The position numbers and the translations under genes are program-made. This document shows, piece by piece, positions 42,617-51,474 of a stretch of 64,000 nt of DNA; the stretch's first letter is position 1, and every line of letters begins with the position of its first letter. The stretch is taken from positions 1 to 64,000 of the forward strand of contig CAZUUA010000006.1 of the NCBI GenBank assembly GCA_964623635.1, written 5' to 3'. The notes below the pieces were generated by a model. That model was given only the letters and a program-made list of their open reading frames with translations. It did no database searches and was not told the origin of the DNA. The stretch is from UMGS1696 sp964623635. Lineage in GTDB: Bacteria; Bacillota; Clostridia; Oscillospirales; CAG-272.

Positions 42617-44348
42617 TGTTGTCACCTCCTGCACGCTTGGCGCCGACCTGAGTTTCGTGGATCTCCCGATAGATCTCGCAGGTGGCAAGCAGCTCCTCAT
42701 GGGTCCCCTTGCCTACCAGCACACCGTCGTCCAGTACGAAGATCTGGTCGGCATGGAGCAGGGAAGAGGTGCGCTGGGATACGATGAATACCGTAGGATG
42801 ATAGGGGATCTCCCGGAGCGAACGACGTAGTGCCGCATCGGTGGCCAGGTCCAGCGCAGACGCAGAGTCGTCCAGGATCAAAATCTCCGGCTTCCGTACC
42901 AGCGCACGGGCAATGGTCAGCCGCTGCCGTTGTCCCCCGGAGAGGTTGCGGCCTTCCTGCTCGATCATGTGATCCAGTCCCTTGGCAGCCACGATCTCCC
43001 CAGCCTGCGCCAGTGCAGCCGCTTCGACCAGCTCGTCATCGGTAGCATCCGGGTTGCCCCAGCGCAGGTTGTCCCGGATCGTACCGTGGAACAGCAGTGC
43101 CTTTTGGGGGACCACGCCGATCCTTCCCCGCAGTGTATCACAGGGATAGTCGTTCACGTTCACGCCATTCACCAGCACCGTGCCTTCTGTGGCATCGTAG
43201 AACCGGGGGATCAGGTTCACAAGGGAGGTCTTCCCGGAGCCTGTCCCACCGATGATCCCCACTGTTGAACCCTTGGGCACCGTGAAATCGATATCGGTCA
43301 GCGAATTATCCCCGGCGCCGCCATACCGCAACGACACGTGCCGGAAGGTCACCGCATCGCTGTCTGCAGCCGTACCGGTGACAGAGGCAGGAAAGTCCTG
43401 ACCGGCAGGGGTGTTCAGCACATCGGCGATCCGCTTGGCACAGGCAGCAGCCTTGGTCAGGTTCAGGATCATGTTTGCCATCTTCACCAGCTCCACCAAG
43501 ATCTGGGACATATAGTTGTACAGCGCCACCAGAGCCCCTTGGGTCAGGATCCCAGCTTCTACCCGAATGGCGCCGGTGTACAGTAGCACGATGACTGCCG
43601 CATTGATGAGCACATAGGTGATGGGATTCATCAGTGCGGAGATCTTGCCGGTGAAGTGCTGCATAGCGGTCAGAGCTTCGTTGTGTTCGTGGAAGCTTTC
43701 GCCAACGGCCTCTTCCATCCGGAAAGCACGGATGAACCGGGACCCGGTCAGGCTCTCACGGGTGTTGCCCAGCACCTTATCCAGTCCGGCCTGCACCTTT
43801 TTGTACAGCGGCATGGAGATGAGCATGATGCCAAACACCACCACACAGAGCAGCGGAATGGTCACCGCAAAGATCAGAGCCGAACGCACATCGATGGTGA
43901 AGGCCATGATCATGGCACCGAACACCACGAACGGCGAGCGCAGCAGCAGTCGCAGAGTCAGGTTCACACCGGCCTGTACCTGGTTCACGTCACTGGTCAG
44001 CCGGGTGATCAGTGTCGAGGTACCCACGTGATCCAGCGTGCCGTAGGAAAAGGTCTGGATGTGGGCAAACAGTGCATGGCGGATCCGGGACGCAAAGCCC
44101 ACCGCCGCCTTGGCCGAGAAGAACTGTGCCGTGATGGAGCAGACCATACCGACAAGCCCCAGCAGTACCAGTATGCCGCAGTACTTCCAAATGGCAGAGG
44201 GTTCGCCATTTTCGGCCAGTCCCGTATCGATGACGGCAGCCACCACCAACGGCACCAGCAGCTCAAAGGATGCTTCCAGCAGCTTGAACAGCGGACCAAG
44301 GATGCTTTCCTTCACATAAGGTTTCAGGTATTGCAGTAGTTTTTTCAA
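42609..44348 (-). CDS. Heterodimeric ABC exporter, subunit with degenerate Walker B
   Basis: A 579-residue half transporter with six membrane helices and a C-terminal ATPase. Walker A GGTGSGKTS and signature LSGGQRQRLTIARAL are intact, but Walker B ends LILDDSASALD, with Asp where the catalytic Glu should be. The H-loop is QRT instead of HR. Both changes mark the degenerate site of asymmetric exporters such as TM287/288. The start is TTG 44348, with GGAGG 7 bases upstream; an ATG lies much further upstream in a poor region. It is the first gene of the pair. Confidence 0.9.
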   Translation of the reverse strand: MKKLLQYLKPYVKESILGPLFKLLEASFELLVPLVVAAVIDTGLAENGEPSAIWKYCGILVLLGLVGMVCSITAQFFSAKAAVGFASRIRHALFAHIQTFSYGTLDHVGTSTLITRLTSDVNQVQAGVNLTLRLLLRSPFVVFGAMIMAFTIDVRSALIFAVTIPLLCVVVFGIMLISMPLYKKVQAGLDKVLGNTRESLTGSRFIRAFRMEEAVGESFHEHNEALTAMQHFTGKISALMNPITYVLINAAVIVLLYTGAIRVEAGILTQGALVALYNYMSQILVELVKMANMILNLTKAAACAKRIADVLNTPAGQDFPASVTGTAADSDAVTFRHVSLRYGGAGDNSLTDIDFTVPKGSTVGIIGGTGSGKTSLVNLIPRFYDATEGTVLVNGVNVNDYPCDTLRGRIGVVPQKALLFHGTIRDNLRWGNPDATDDELVEAAALAQAGEIVAAKGLDHMIEQEGRNLSGGQRQRLTIARALVRKPEILILDDSASALDLATDAALRRSLREIPYHPTVFIVSQRTSSLLHADQIFVLDDGVLVGKGTHEELLATCEIYREIHETQVGAKRAGGDNNG

Positions 44349-44447
44349 GAGAGACCTCCAGTCAGGTTCATGGTCGTGTCGCCACACATCTATGCAAAGA
44401 CGGAGAGAACGATGCAGTGAACCCGTAAAAATTGCAAAGTTACCTAC

Positions 44448-44476
44448 AGTATAACATAAATAGAAGGGAAAAGCAA
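44448..44476 (-). promoter_or_regulatory. Promoter of the ABC exporter pair
   Basis: Minus strand TTGCTT (44476-44471), 17-base spacer, TATACT (44453-44448). About 100 bases of leader precede the TTG start. Confidence 0.8.
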
Positions 44477-44523
44477 TAGGCAAATTATATAGAAAATACC
44501 GTTTGGGCGCAATTTTCCCTCTC

Positions 44524-44553
44524 TGCATAAGTGGTGGAGATTTGGCCATACTA
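44524..44553 (+). promoter_or_regulatory. Sigma-G-like promoter of the germination gene
   Basis: TGCATA (44524-44529), 17-base spacer, CATACTA (44547-44553). The -10 matches the forespore sigma-G element CATACTA exactly and the -35 is close to TGAATA. Expression in the forespore would suit a spore germination protein. Confidence 0.65.
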
Positions 44554-44587
44554 TAAGCAAACGACCGGCGAAAGAGAGGGATGACCT

Positions 44588-46015
44588 GTGAAAGGCTTGG
44601 AAGGACGGCTTGCAGGCAGCTATGTAGCCGATGTGGCAAGGATCGATGTGGCACTGCGTGTGGGAGAGAGCTTTGATCTGATCCGACGGGAGCTGCAGAT
44701 CGCCGACAGACAAATGGTACTATATACTATCGATGGCTTCATCAAGGCAGAATCCATGCAGAAGCTGCTGACGCACGTGACGTCCCTGACCGATTTTGGC
44801 GATGGTTCCCCGGAGGCTGCCGAGAATTTTGCCAAGGCGAACGTACCGACCATTGAGGTGGAGTGTACCGGTGTGGTGGATACCATCGTGCAAGCGGTGC
44901 TCTCCGGCTGTACGGCGTGGCTGTGTGAGGGCTTTGGAGATCAGGCACTGCTCATCGATATGCGTACCTATCCCGCCCGCAGTGCCGAGGAACCGGAAAA
45001 CGACAAGGTCATGCGCGGCAGCCGGGACGGATTTGTGGAGACGCTGCTGTTCAACACCGCCATGCTGCGTCGCCGGATCCGGGACCCCAGGCTGACTGTG
45101 CGGTATGTGAACGTTGGCAGTGTATCTCACACCGATGTGGCACTGTGCTATATGGCAGACCGGGCCGACATGGACTATGTGGAAGCATTGGTGAAAAGGT
45201 TAGAGAGTCTGCCCACCGATTCCTTGGTGCTGGGTCACCAAAGCGTGACGGAGTCCCTGTTGCAGCGGAAATGGTACAATCCGTTTCCAAAGGTGCGCTG
45301 TACCGAACGACCCGATGCGGCAGCGGCCATGGTGCTGGAAGGCAGCGTGATCCTGCTCTGCGACAACAGTCCGGAGGCCATGATCTTTCCCACGTCCTTA
45401 TTCGATTTTCTGCAGGAGACCGATGATTTTTATTTTCCACCGCTGACCGGCACCTATCTGCGGCTGCTGCGGCACGGCATTTTCTGGCTGACCATGCTGC
45501 TGACCCCACTTTGGTACCTGCTGCTGCAGCAAGGGGAAGCGCTGCCCATTTGGCTACGGTTCGTGATTCCCCAAGACCCCGGCGCACTGCCTATTCTGCT
45601 GCAGCTGTTTCTCACGGAGTTTGCGCTGGACGGCTTAAAGCTGGCGTCCCTGAACACACCGGACGTGCTTGCCAATTCGCTGTCTGTGGTAGGCGGTCTG
45701 CTGCTTGGAGATTTTGCTGTGACCGTGGGCTGGCTGTGTCCGGATGTGATCCTGTATATGGCCTTTGTCGCCATTGCCAATTTTACCCAGTCCAGCTATG
45801 AGCTTGGCTATGCCTTCAAATACCTGCGGATGCTGACCTTGGCACTGACGGCACTGTTTGGCATCTGGGGCTTTTTTGGTGGGATCGTCATTGCGATAGT
45901 GCTGGCCGCAACCAATCGTACCGCAGACGGCAGGCGCTCGTATCTGTATCCATTATTTCCTTGGAACGGCAAGGCGATGGCAAGACTTGTGTTCCGGCTG
46001 CCGAAGAAACGGTGA
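44588..46015 (+). CDS. GerA-type spore germination protein (A subunit)
   Basis: A 475-residue protein of the GerA/SpoVAF family. An N-terminal soluble domain (about residues 1-295) with SLTDFGDGSPEAAENFAKAN and YVNVGSVSHTDVALCYMADR is followed by about five membrane helices. It ends with a basic tail (RLVFRLPKKR). In germinant receptors this subunit works with GerB and GerC subunits; neither is adjacent here. SpoVAF-like function is the other possibility. The start is GTG 44588, after GAGAGGGATG. Length matches full members. Confidence 0.85.
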   Translation: MKGLEGRLAGSYVADVARIDVALRVGESFDLIRRELQIADRQMVLYTIDGFIKAESMQKLLTHVTSLTDFGDGSPEAAENFAKANVPTIEVECTGVVDTIVQAVLSGCTAWLCEGFGDQALLIDMRTYPARSAEEPENDKVMRGSRDGFVETLLFNTAMLRRRIRDPRLTVRYVNVGSVSHTDVALCYMADRADMDYVEALVKRLESLPTDSLVLGHQSVTESLLQRKWYNPFPKVRCTERPDAAAAMVLEGSVILLCDNSPEAMIFPTSLFDFLQETDDFYFPPLTGTYLRLLRHGIFWLTMLLTPLWYLLLQQGEALPIWLRFVIPQDPGALPILLQLFLTEFALDGLKLASLNTPDVLANSLSVVGGLLLGDFAVTVGWLCPDVILYMAFVAIANFTQSSYELGYAFKYLRMLTLALTALFGIWGFFGGIVIAIVLAATNRTADGRRSYLYPLFPWNGKAMARLVFRLPKKR

Positions 46016-46147
46016 AATGTACAACCTGCCGAAAAAAACGGCGGAATTTACAACTCGTTCAAAAAAATGCACATTTTATTAACAAACGGCAAAGGAAAAC
46101 GTGCTATACTGTACTTTACACCATAGACGAAAGGAAGTAAAAATTGT

Positions 46148-47611
46148 ATGAAACGTACCTTTGCCCTTCTGCTGGCAGCACTCCTTCTTGCCAGTGCTAC
46201 AGCCTGCGGCAGTGAGACCGCCGAGACCACCAAAAGCGAGACCGATACCACCGTTCAAGCCAGCGAAACCGAAGTATCCGGCTATGTGGCACCGGCATTG
46301 GATCTGGCCGGAGATGAGCTGCATATTCTAAATTTTGATTATTTGTGGAATATGTACATCTACATCGACCATGAAGAGCAGACAGGGGACTCTCTGAACG
46401 ATAAGATATACGACCGAAACCGCTCTGTGGAAGAACAGTTTAACTGCAAACTGTTAGAAGACGAGGTGCCGTATACCGGCTGGTCCACCGGCTTTGTGGA
46501 ATTGGCAGATACCCTGATCAACGACGTGATCGCCGGTACGGAGACCTACGATGCGGCCTATATGTGTGTATCCCAGCGTACAGAACTGATCACTAAGAAT
46601 TACCTGCTGGATCTGGCGGAAATCGATTCCCTGCAGCTGGATGGCAGCTGGTGGCACAACAAGCTCAACGACACCCTGCAGATCGGCGGCAAGCAGTACA
46701 TCGCCAGCGGTGCCCTGAACCTGATGCCCTACGATGCTATGACCTCCATTTTCTTCAATAAGGATATGCACACGCAATACGGCCTGGACGACTACTATAC
46801 CTTGGTGCGGGAAGGCAAGTGGACACTGGATAAGCTGATCGAGGATTGCCTGGCAGTAGCAGCGCCCAACTCCGATGGCAAATGGGACTTCAAGGAAGGT
46901 GGCGACGGTGTGTACGGGATCGCTCTCCATACTGACTTCCCGGCGCATTTTCTGTACGCCAGCGGTATCCAGTACGTGACGGAGGAAAACGGCAAATATG
47001 GGCTGCATATCGAATCCGACCGGATGTATGCTGCCGCAGAACGGATCTCCGACCTGTTTGATAAAACGGCCGGTGTGGCTGTGGGTCAATCGGGTACAAG
47101 TGGTGCGGATTTCTATGAAACCATCTTTGGCAACGGTCGTTCGTTGTTCCTAATGGACGAGCTGAAGGGTGGTATCTCTCTCCGGGATTCTGATGTGGAC
47201 TTTGGCCTGCTGCCGGCACCGAAATACACGGAAGATCAGGAAAGCTACATCACCGACCTGACCCAGCGCACCATGTTCTTCTGTATGCCGGTATCCAACA
47301 CCCACGCCGAAGAGACCGGTGTTGTGATCGATGCGCTGACCTACGAGAGCCAGCAGAAGGTGGTACCGGAATTCTTTGACGGCTATATTGCACATAAGGG
47401 TCTACGGGACGAGGATTCCTATGAAATGGCACAGATCATGGAGAGCACCATGTGTATGGATGTAGGCGTGGTGTATAACTGGTGCATGGATCTGATAAAC
47501 AGCATGAACCAGAACATCAGAAGCCGTTCTCCTCTTGCTTCTCTGATCCAGTCCAACAAAGAAGCCATCAACACCACCATTGAAGAATTTATCGATACCT
47601 ACATGAAATGA
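46148..47611 (+). CDS. Extracellular solute-binding lipoprotein, second orphan
   Basis: A 487-residue lipoprotein with lipobox ATAC (Cys near residue 20), a Glu/Thr linker and a family-1 type binding fold. FFNKDMHTQYGLDDYYTLVREGKWTLDKLIEDC and DFGLLPAPKYTEDQESY align by eye with the same regions of the lipoprotein at 21840, so the two are paralogues. Neither has permease genes beside it. A carbohydrate ligand is likely by family. The binding fold is complete to the C-terminus (EFIDTYMK). A strong terminator follows. Confidence 0.85.
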   Translation: MKRTFALLLAALLLASATACGSETAETTKSETDTTVQASETEVSGYVAPALDLAGDELHILNFDYLWNMYIYIDHEEQTGDSLNDKIYDRNRSVEEQFNCKLLEDEVPYTGWSTGFVELADTLINDVIAGTETYDAAYMCVSQRTELITKNYLLDLAEIDSLQLDGSWWHNKLNDTLQIGGKQYIASGALNLMPYDAMTSIFFNKDMHTQYGLDDYYTLVREGKWTLDKLIEDCLAVAAPNSDGKWDFKEGGDGVYGIALHTDFPAHFLYASGIQYVTEENGKYGLHIESDRMYAAAERISDLFDKTAGVAVGQSGTSGADFYETIFGNGRSLFLMDELKGGISLRDSDVDFGLLPAPKYTEDQESYITDLTQRTMFFCMPVSNTHAEETGVVIDALTYESQQKVVPEFFDGYIAHKGLRDEDSYEMAQIMESTMCMDVGVVYNWCMDLINSMNQNIRSRSPLASLIQSNKEAINTTIEEFIDTYMK

Positions 47612-47617
47612 CAGAAA

Positions 47618-47660
47618 AGATCGGGTACACGTGACAAATCGTACCCGATCTCTCTTTTTT
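47618..47660 (+). terminator. Terminator of second solute-binding lipoprotein
   Basis: AGATCGGGTAC (47618-47628) pairs with GTACCCGATCT (47641-47651), then six Ts. Confidence 0.93.
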
Positions 47661-47703
47661 GCAGAAAATTCTCGAAAAATCCAAAAAATTCTTGCCTGTG
47701 CTC

Positions 47704-47732
47704 TTGATTTTTTCGGGGATTTGTATTAGAAT
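47704..47732 (+). promoter_or_regulatory. Promoter of pfkA
   Basis: TTGATT (47704-47709), 17-base spacer, TAGAAT (47727-47732). Confidence 0.65.
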
Positions 47733-47793
47733 AATAGGGTACAATATCAATACCATGTTCATGGCTCGAAGTAGAGCCAGGAAAGGAATCAAT

Positions 47794-48894
47794 ATGGCAC
47801 AGAAGTTTAGAAAGATCGGTGTACTGACCTCCGGCGGTGACGCGCCCGGTATGAATGCGGCAGTACGTGCCGTGACCCGTGCAGCACTGGCACAGGGCGT
47901 AGAGGTAATGGGTATCGTAGGCGGCTACAGAGGTATGATCCACGACGAGATGATCAACCTGACTTCCCGTGAGGTTTCCAATAAGATCATGCTGTCTGGT
48001 ACGTTTTTGTACTCCGACCGCTGCCTGGAATTCAAGGAAGAAGCCGGTATGCAGAAGGCCATCGAGACCCTGAAGAAGCACGAGATCGACGGTGTGATCG
48101 CCATCGGTGGTGACGGTACCTTCCGTGGTGCTACCGACCTGTCTGCCAGAGGCGTGCCCACCATCGGCGTTCCCGGTACCATCGACAACGACATCACCGC
48201 TACCGACAACACCATCGGCTTCGACACCGCTATGCAGACCGTTGTGGAAAACGTAGACCGTCTTCGTGACACCTGCGAATCCCACGCTCGCTGCAACATC
48301 GTAGAAGTCATGGGTAGAGGCGCCGGGGACATCACCCTGAACACCGCCATTGCTACCGGTGCGGTAGACTGCGTGATCCCGGAATGCCCCTTTGACGAAG
48401 ACGCTTGCGTGGAAAAGATCATCCGTCTGCGCAGAGCCGGCAAGAGAAGCTTCCTGATCATCGTATCTGAAGCCTTCCCGGAGCTGGGCGAAGCACTGAA
48501 GAAGCGCATCGACAGCACCACCAAGGCTCTGGCAGAGGCAGAAGGCAACGACAGACTGTGGGTAGAGACCAAGTTCTGCCGTATGGCCCACATCGTTCGT
48601 GGCGGTACTCCCACCTTGGGCGACAGACTGCTGGCTACTAAGATGGGTTCCTATGCGGTTGACCTGCTGCTGGATGGCAAGAGCGACCTGATCGTTATCG
48701 AAAAGAACGGTGAGATCACCTCTGCCGACATCCGTTACACCCAGGTTCTGGACCGTATGTACAAGGGCACCCTGAAGGACGGTATGCTGGACAACTATAG
48801 TGCCGACCAGATCGCCGCTATGGAAGCCGAGATCGCCATCAAGAAGGAACAGTTCAAGAAGACCTACGCTATGTTCGAAATGCTGTCTGAATAA
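47794..48894 (+). CDS. pfkA: 6-phosphofructokinase (ATP-dependent type)
   Basis: A 366-residue enzyme that phosphorylates fructose 6-phosphate in glycolysis. GVLTSGGDAPGMNAAVRA opens the family, GGDGTFRGA has Gly at the position that separates ATP- from pyrophosphate-dependent enzymes (Asp in the latter), and PGTIDNDI carries the catalytic Asp. It is about 45 residues longer than the E. coli enzyme, with an extra helical C-terminus. ATG 47794 is chosen for its ribosome site AGGAAAGGA. It is monocistronic. Codon use is biased to common codons, as expected of a highly expressed gene. Confidence 0.93.
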   Translation: MAQKFRKIGVLTSGGDAPGMNAAVRAVTRAALAQGVEVMGIVGGYRGMIHDEMINLTSREVSNKIMLSGTFLYSDRCLEFKEEAGMQKAIETLKKHEIDGVIAIGGDGTFRGATDLSARGVPTIGVPGTIDNDITATDNTIGFDTAMQTVVENVDRLRDTCESHARCNIVEVMGRGAGDITLNTAIATGAVDCVIPECPFDEDACVEKIIRLRRAGKRSFLIIVSEAFPELGEALKKRIDSTTKALAEAEGNDRLWVETKFCRMAHIVRGGTPTLGDRLLATKMGSYAVDLLLDGKSDLIVIEKNGEITSADIRYTQVLDRMYKGTLKDGMLDNYSADQIAAMEAEIAIKKEQFKKTYAMFEMLSE

Positions 48895-48911
48895 GATCGC
48901 ATATATACAAA

Positions 48912-48941
48912 AAGGCAGACCCACGTGGCCTGTCTTTTTTT
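48912..48941 (+). terminator. Terminator of pfkA
   Basis: AAGGCAG-A-CC pairs with GG-C-CTGTCTT around loop CACGT, followed by a T-run. Confidence 0.8.
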
Positions 48942-49054
48942 GTGCAGCTTTGTCAAATTTACGATTTTGTCAAAATTTATTTTCCTATCCCCTCTTCTAC
49001 CTACATATCGTTTCTGCTATAATGAAAGTACTACAGAATAAAAGAGGTGATCTC

Positions 49055-49609
49055 ATGCATATTTGTGTTTATGGTGCAGCCAGCGAAGCCATCGATAAGC
49101 GGTATTTAGAGGGCGCTACGGAACTGGGACGGCGTATCGCCATGGCAGGGCATACTCTGGTATATGGTGCTGGTGCGACCGGTATCATGGGTGCTTGCGC
49201 CAGTGGCTGCTACGAAGCAGGCGGCAAGATCGTCGGCATCGTTCCTTCCTTTTTTGAAGAGCCGAGCTTTCGAAAACCGGATACGAAGAAAACAGGTGTG
49301 GAAAAAACCGGCGTCTTGTTCCCCCACTGCACCGAATTGATCTTCACCGAAACCATGCGAGAACGGAAGCAGCTACTGGAAGACCGCAGCGACGTGTACA
49401 TCGTAGCCCCCGGCGGCATCGGTACCATGGACGAATTCTTCGAGATCCTGACTCTGCGCACCTTAGGACAACACCCTAAGCCGGTGATCCTGTGGAACCT
49501 GCATGGTTGCTGGGACGACCTGATCCGGCTGCTGGACAATTTTGTGGCAAACGGTTTTATGAGTCGGGAAAATCGGGACATCGTGCAGGTCGTGGAAAAT
49601 CTTTGGTAA
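49055..49609 (+). CDS. LOG-family protein (cytokinin riboside phosphate hydrolase-like)
   Basis: A 184-residue Rossmann-like protein. The family signature PGGIGTMDEFFEILTLRTLGQH is complete (PGGxGTxxE), and TETMRERKQLLEDRSD carries the conserved Arg-Lys. Related bacterial proteins cleave AMP or other nucleoside monophosphates at the N-glycosidic bond (YvdD, PpnN group). ATG 49055 follows AGAGGTGAT. It is monocistronic; the next gene is convergent. Confidence 0.88.
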   Translation: MHICVYGAASEAIDKRYLEGATELGRRIAMAGHTLVYGAGATGIMGACASGCYEAGGKIVGIVPSFFEEPSFRKPDTKKTGVEKTGVLFPHCTELIFTETMRERKQLLEDRSDVYIVAPGGIGTMDEFFEILTLRTLGQHPKPVILWNLHGCWDDLIRLLDNFVANGFMSRENRDIVQVVENLW

Positions 49610-49618
49610 ACGATAGAA

Positions 49619-49659
49619 AAAATGGGTACAAGTCACACGTGTGGCCTGTACCTATTTTT
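49619..49659. terminator. Bidirectional terminator between LOG and wecB genes
   Basis: GGGTACA pairs with TGTACC around an inner CACACGTGTG palindrome. A- and T-tracts are at the two ends. Confidence 0.82.
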
Positions 49660-49663
49660 ATGT

Positions 49664-50755
49664 TTACTTCTCCAATATATCTGCGATCCGCTTGCACGCC
49701 AGTCCGTCTCCGTAGGGATTGGACGCCGTCGCCATTTTTTCATACGCCGCAGGATCGTCCAGCAGCTCGGTGAAATGGTCGTAGATCACCTGCTCATCGG
49801 TGCCCACCAGCTTCAGCGTACCGGCGGCGATCCCTTCCGGTCGTTCCGTGGTGTCTCGCATGACCAGCACCGGCTTGCCCAGAGAGGGTGCTTCTTCCTG
49901 GATCCCACCGGAGTCGGTCAGGATCATGTACGACCGTGCCAAGAAGTTGTGGAAGTCCAGCACCTCCAGCGGTTCGATGATCCGTACCCGGTCGCAGTCC
50001 CCCAGCTCCATGGCTGCCGCTTCTCTGACCACCGGATTCATGTGGATGGGATAGATGGCCTTCACGTCCGGATGCTCGTCCATGACCCGGCGAATGGCAC
50101 GGAACATATGGTGCATAGGCTCGCCCAAATTTTCTCTTCGGTGCGCCGTGATCAAGATCAGTCGGGAATCCGCTGCCCAGTCCAGCTCCGGATGGCTGTA
50201 GTCCTGCCGAACTGTGGTGTGCAGGGCATCGATGGCGGTGTTCCCGGTCACATAGATGGTATCGGGATCTTTGCCTTCCTTGACCAAATGCTCTCGTGCC
50301 AGCGCCGTAGGTGCAAAGTTGTACTGGGAAATGATGGACACAGCCTGCCGGTTGAATTCTTCCGGATAGGGGCTGTACAGGTTGTAGGTGCGCAGTCCGG
50401 CCTCCACGTGTCCCACCGGGATCTGCAGATAGAAGCAGGCCAGTGCCGTTACAAATGTAGTGGACGTGTCTCCATGCACCAGCACCACATCGGGCTTTTC
50501 GGTTTCCAATACCTCTTTGATCCGGTTTAGGATGTTGGTGGTGATGTCGAACAGTGTCTGCTTATCCTTCATGATGGACAGGTCATAGTCCGGTACGACC
50601 CCGAATGCCTCCAATACCTGATCCAGCATTTGCCGGTGCTGCCCGGTGACGCATACCACCGTTTGCAGACCCGCTCTCTTTTTGCATTCGTTGACCAGCG
50701 GACACATCTTGATGGCTTCCGGCCGTGTGCCGAATACCAGCATAACTTTTTTCAT
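49664..50755 (-). CDS. wecB: UDP-N-acetylglucosamine 2-epimerase (non-hydrolysing)
   Basis: A 363-residue enzyme that converts UDP-GlcNAc to UDP-ManNAc for wall teichoic acid linkage or surface polysaccharide. FGTRPEAIKMCPL, VHGDTSTTFV, GHVEAGLRT, PEEFNR, TDSGGIQEEAPSLGKPVL and ERPEG are the full set of family motifs. It is monocistronic behind a near-consensus promoter and convergent with the LOG-family gene. Confidence 0.94.
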   Translation of the reverse strand: MKKVMLVFGTRPEAIKMCPLVNECKKRAGLQTVVCVTGQHRQMLDQVLEAFGVVPDYDLSIMKDKQTLFDITTNILNRIKEVLETEKPDVVLVHGDTSTTFVTALACFYLQIPVGHVEAGLRTYNLYSPYPEEFNRQAVSIISQYNFAPTALAREHLVKEGKDPDTIYVTGNTAIDALHTTVRQDYSHPELDWAADSRLILITAHRRENLGEPMHHMFRAIRRVMDEHPDVKAIYPIHMNPVVREAAAMELGDCDRVRIIEPLEVLDFHNFLARSYMILTDSGGIQEEAPSLGKPVLVMRDTTERPEGIAAGTLKLVGTDEQVIYDHFTELLDDPAAYEKMATASNPYGDGLACKRIADILEK

Positions 50756-50794
50756 ATTGATTTCTCCCTATGATAGAATGGATGCATTGACTTT

Positions 50795-50823
50795 AGTATA
50801 CCATTTTCTTTCCCATGGGTCAA
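50795..50823 (-). promoter_or_regulatory. Promoter of wecB
   Basis: Minus strand TTGACC (50823-50818), 17-base spacer, TATACT (50800-50795). Confidence 0.82.
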
Positions 50824-50977
50824 CCGGTTAGTTGTGAATTTTTGCTACTTTTCCTGCAAGAAACTTTTTTATCACATTTTTCCTAATGCACCATGTAACA
50901 AAATCGCTGGAGAACGGTTATACAGGACAAAGAGGATAAAACCTTCACCCAAGCCGAAAGGAGCGTGAAGAGAAGGA

Positions 50978-51064
50978 ATGGATACGGCCCCGGACAACAC
51001 GCCCGTGCAGACCTTGGAGACTGTGCCAGGATACCATGTGGAAGATGACCTACCGCATCCTTAG
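50978..51064 (+). CDS. Putative 28-residue acidic small protein
   Basis: A 28-codon ORF from ATG 50978 to TAG 51062-51064, with AGAAGGA just before the start. The peptide begins MDTAPDNTPVQ and ends VEDDLPHP, with no membrane segment and no cysteine. Codons resemble those of neighbouring genes. A stem CTTCAC/GTGAAG (50943-50969) stands before the ribosome site. A hairpin CCGGA/TCCGG (51068-51082) and a terminator (51098-51139) follow, so the unit looks like its own short transcript. I know no family for it. Alternatively the whole stretch may be an RNA. Confidence 0.4.
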   Translation: MDTAPDNTPVQTLETVPGYHVEDDLPHP

Positions 51065-51097
51065 TAGCCGGACATGATCCGGAAATAAGTATATCTA

Positions 51098-51139
51098 AAA
51101 ACGATCAGGCTGTCCCCATGGATGGTCTGGTCGTTTTTT
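51098..51139 (+). terminator. Terminator after the small ORF
   Basis: AAAACGATCAG (51098-51108) pairs with CTGGTCGTTTT (51127-51137), with one G-T pair, and a T-run follows. Confidence 0.85.
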
Positions 51140-51218
51140 CACTGCTGCGGTACGTGGATCGTTCTGTCGGTATGTATACAGATTTTTTCCATTTTTCGGA
51201 AAAAATACTTCTGTACAC

Positions 51219-51247
51219 TTGACAGCCCCTGTGGCACGTGGTATAAT
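51219..51247 (+). promoter_or_regulatory. Consensus promoter of structured RNA candidate
   Basis: TTGACA (51219-51224), 17-base spacer, TATAAT (51242-51247): a perfect sigma-A match. Confidence 0.9.
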
Positions 51248-51253
51248 TACTGT

Positions 51254-51474
51254 GATGTATTGTATGTTGCCGTACGATACATAGACAGCTATTTTCATCT
51301 GAAAAAGTTTACGGAAAGGGGCTTGACAAAAATGAAGTTTGCCCCCATGATACGACAGACAGTCAGAACCACAGACAGTCAGACAGACGGGATACGTCTG
51401 TCCCTTTCTGCTGGCTACATACAGATGCAAAGATGTGTTTCTTTTGTGAGACCCACGAGAGAAATGCATCTTTT
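51254..51474 (+). ncRNA. Structured non-coding RNA candidate
   Basis: About 220 bases between a perfect promoter and a terminator. Successive stems are visible: ATGTAT/ATACAT (51255-51282), GGGGC/GCCCC (51318-51345), a perfect 8-bp GACAGACG/CGTCTGTC with a 5-base loop (51382-51402), and the terminator stem (51430-51474). Bases 51254-51261 (GATGTATT) can also pair with 51462-51469 (AATGCATC), giving a long-range closing stem that would compete with the terminator. A 49-codon ORF from ATG 51332 runs through the terminator, so it is unlikely to be coding. No known riboswitch, SRP, RNase P or tmRNA core was recognised; 6S RNA remains possible. Confidence 0.55.
51430..51474 (+). terminator. Terminator of the structured RNA candidate
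   Basis: GATGTGTTTCT (51431-51441) pairs with AGAAATGCATC (51459-51469), with two wobble pairs, then TTTTT. Confidence 0.75.

Noticed and set aside
50900..51140. SRP RNA, tmRNA or T-box
   Set aside because: The diagnostic cores were not found: GGAAG tetraloop region, tRNA-like ends and tag, and GGGTGG-type T-box loop respectively.
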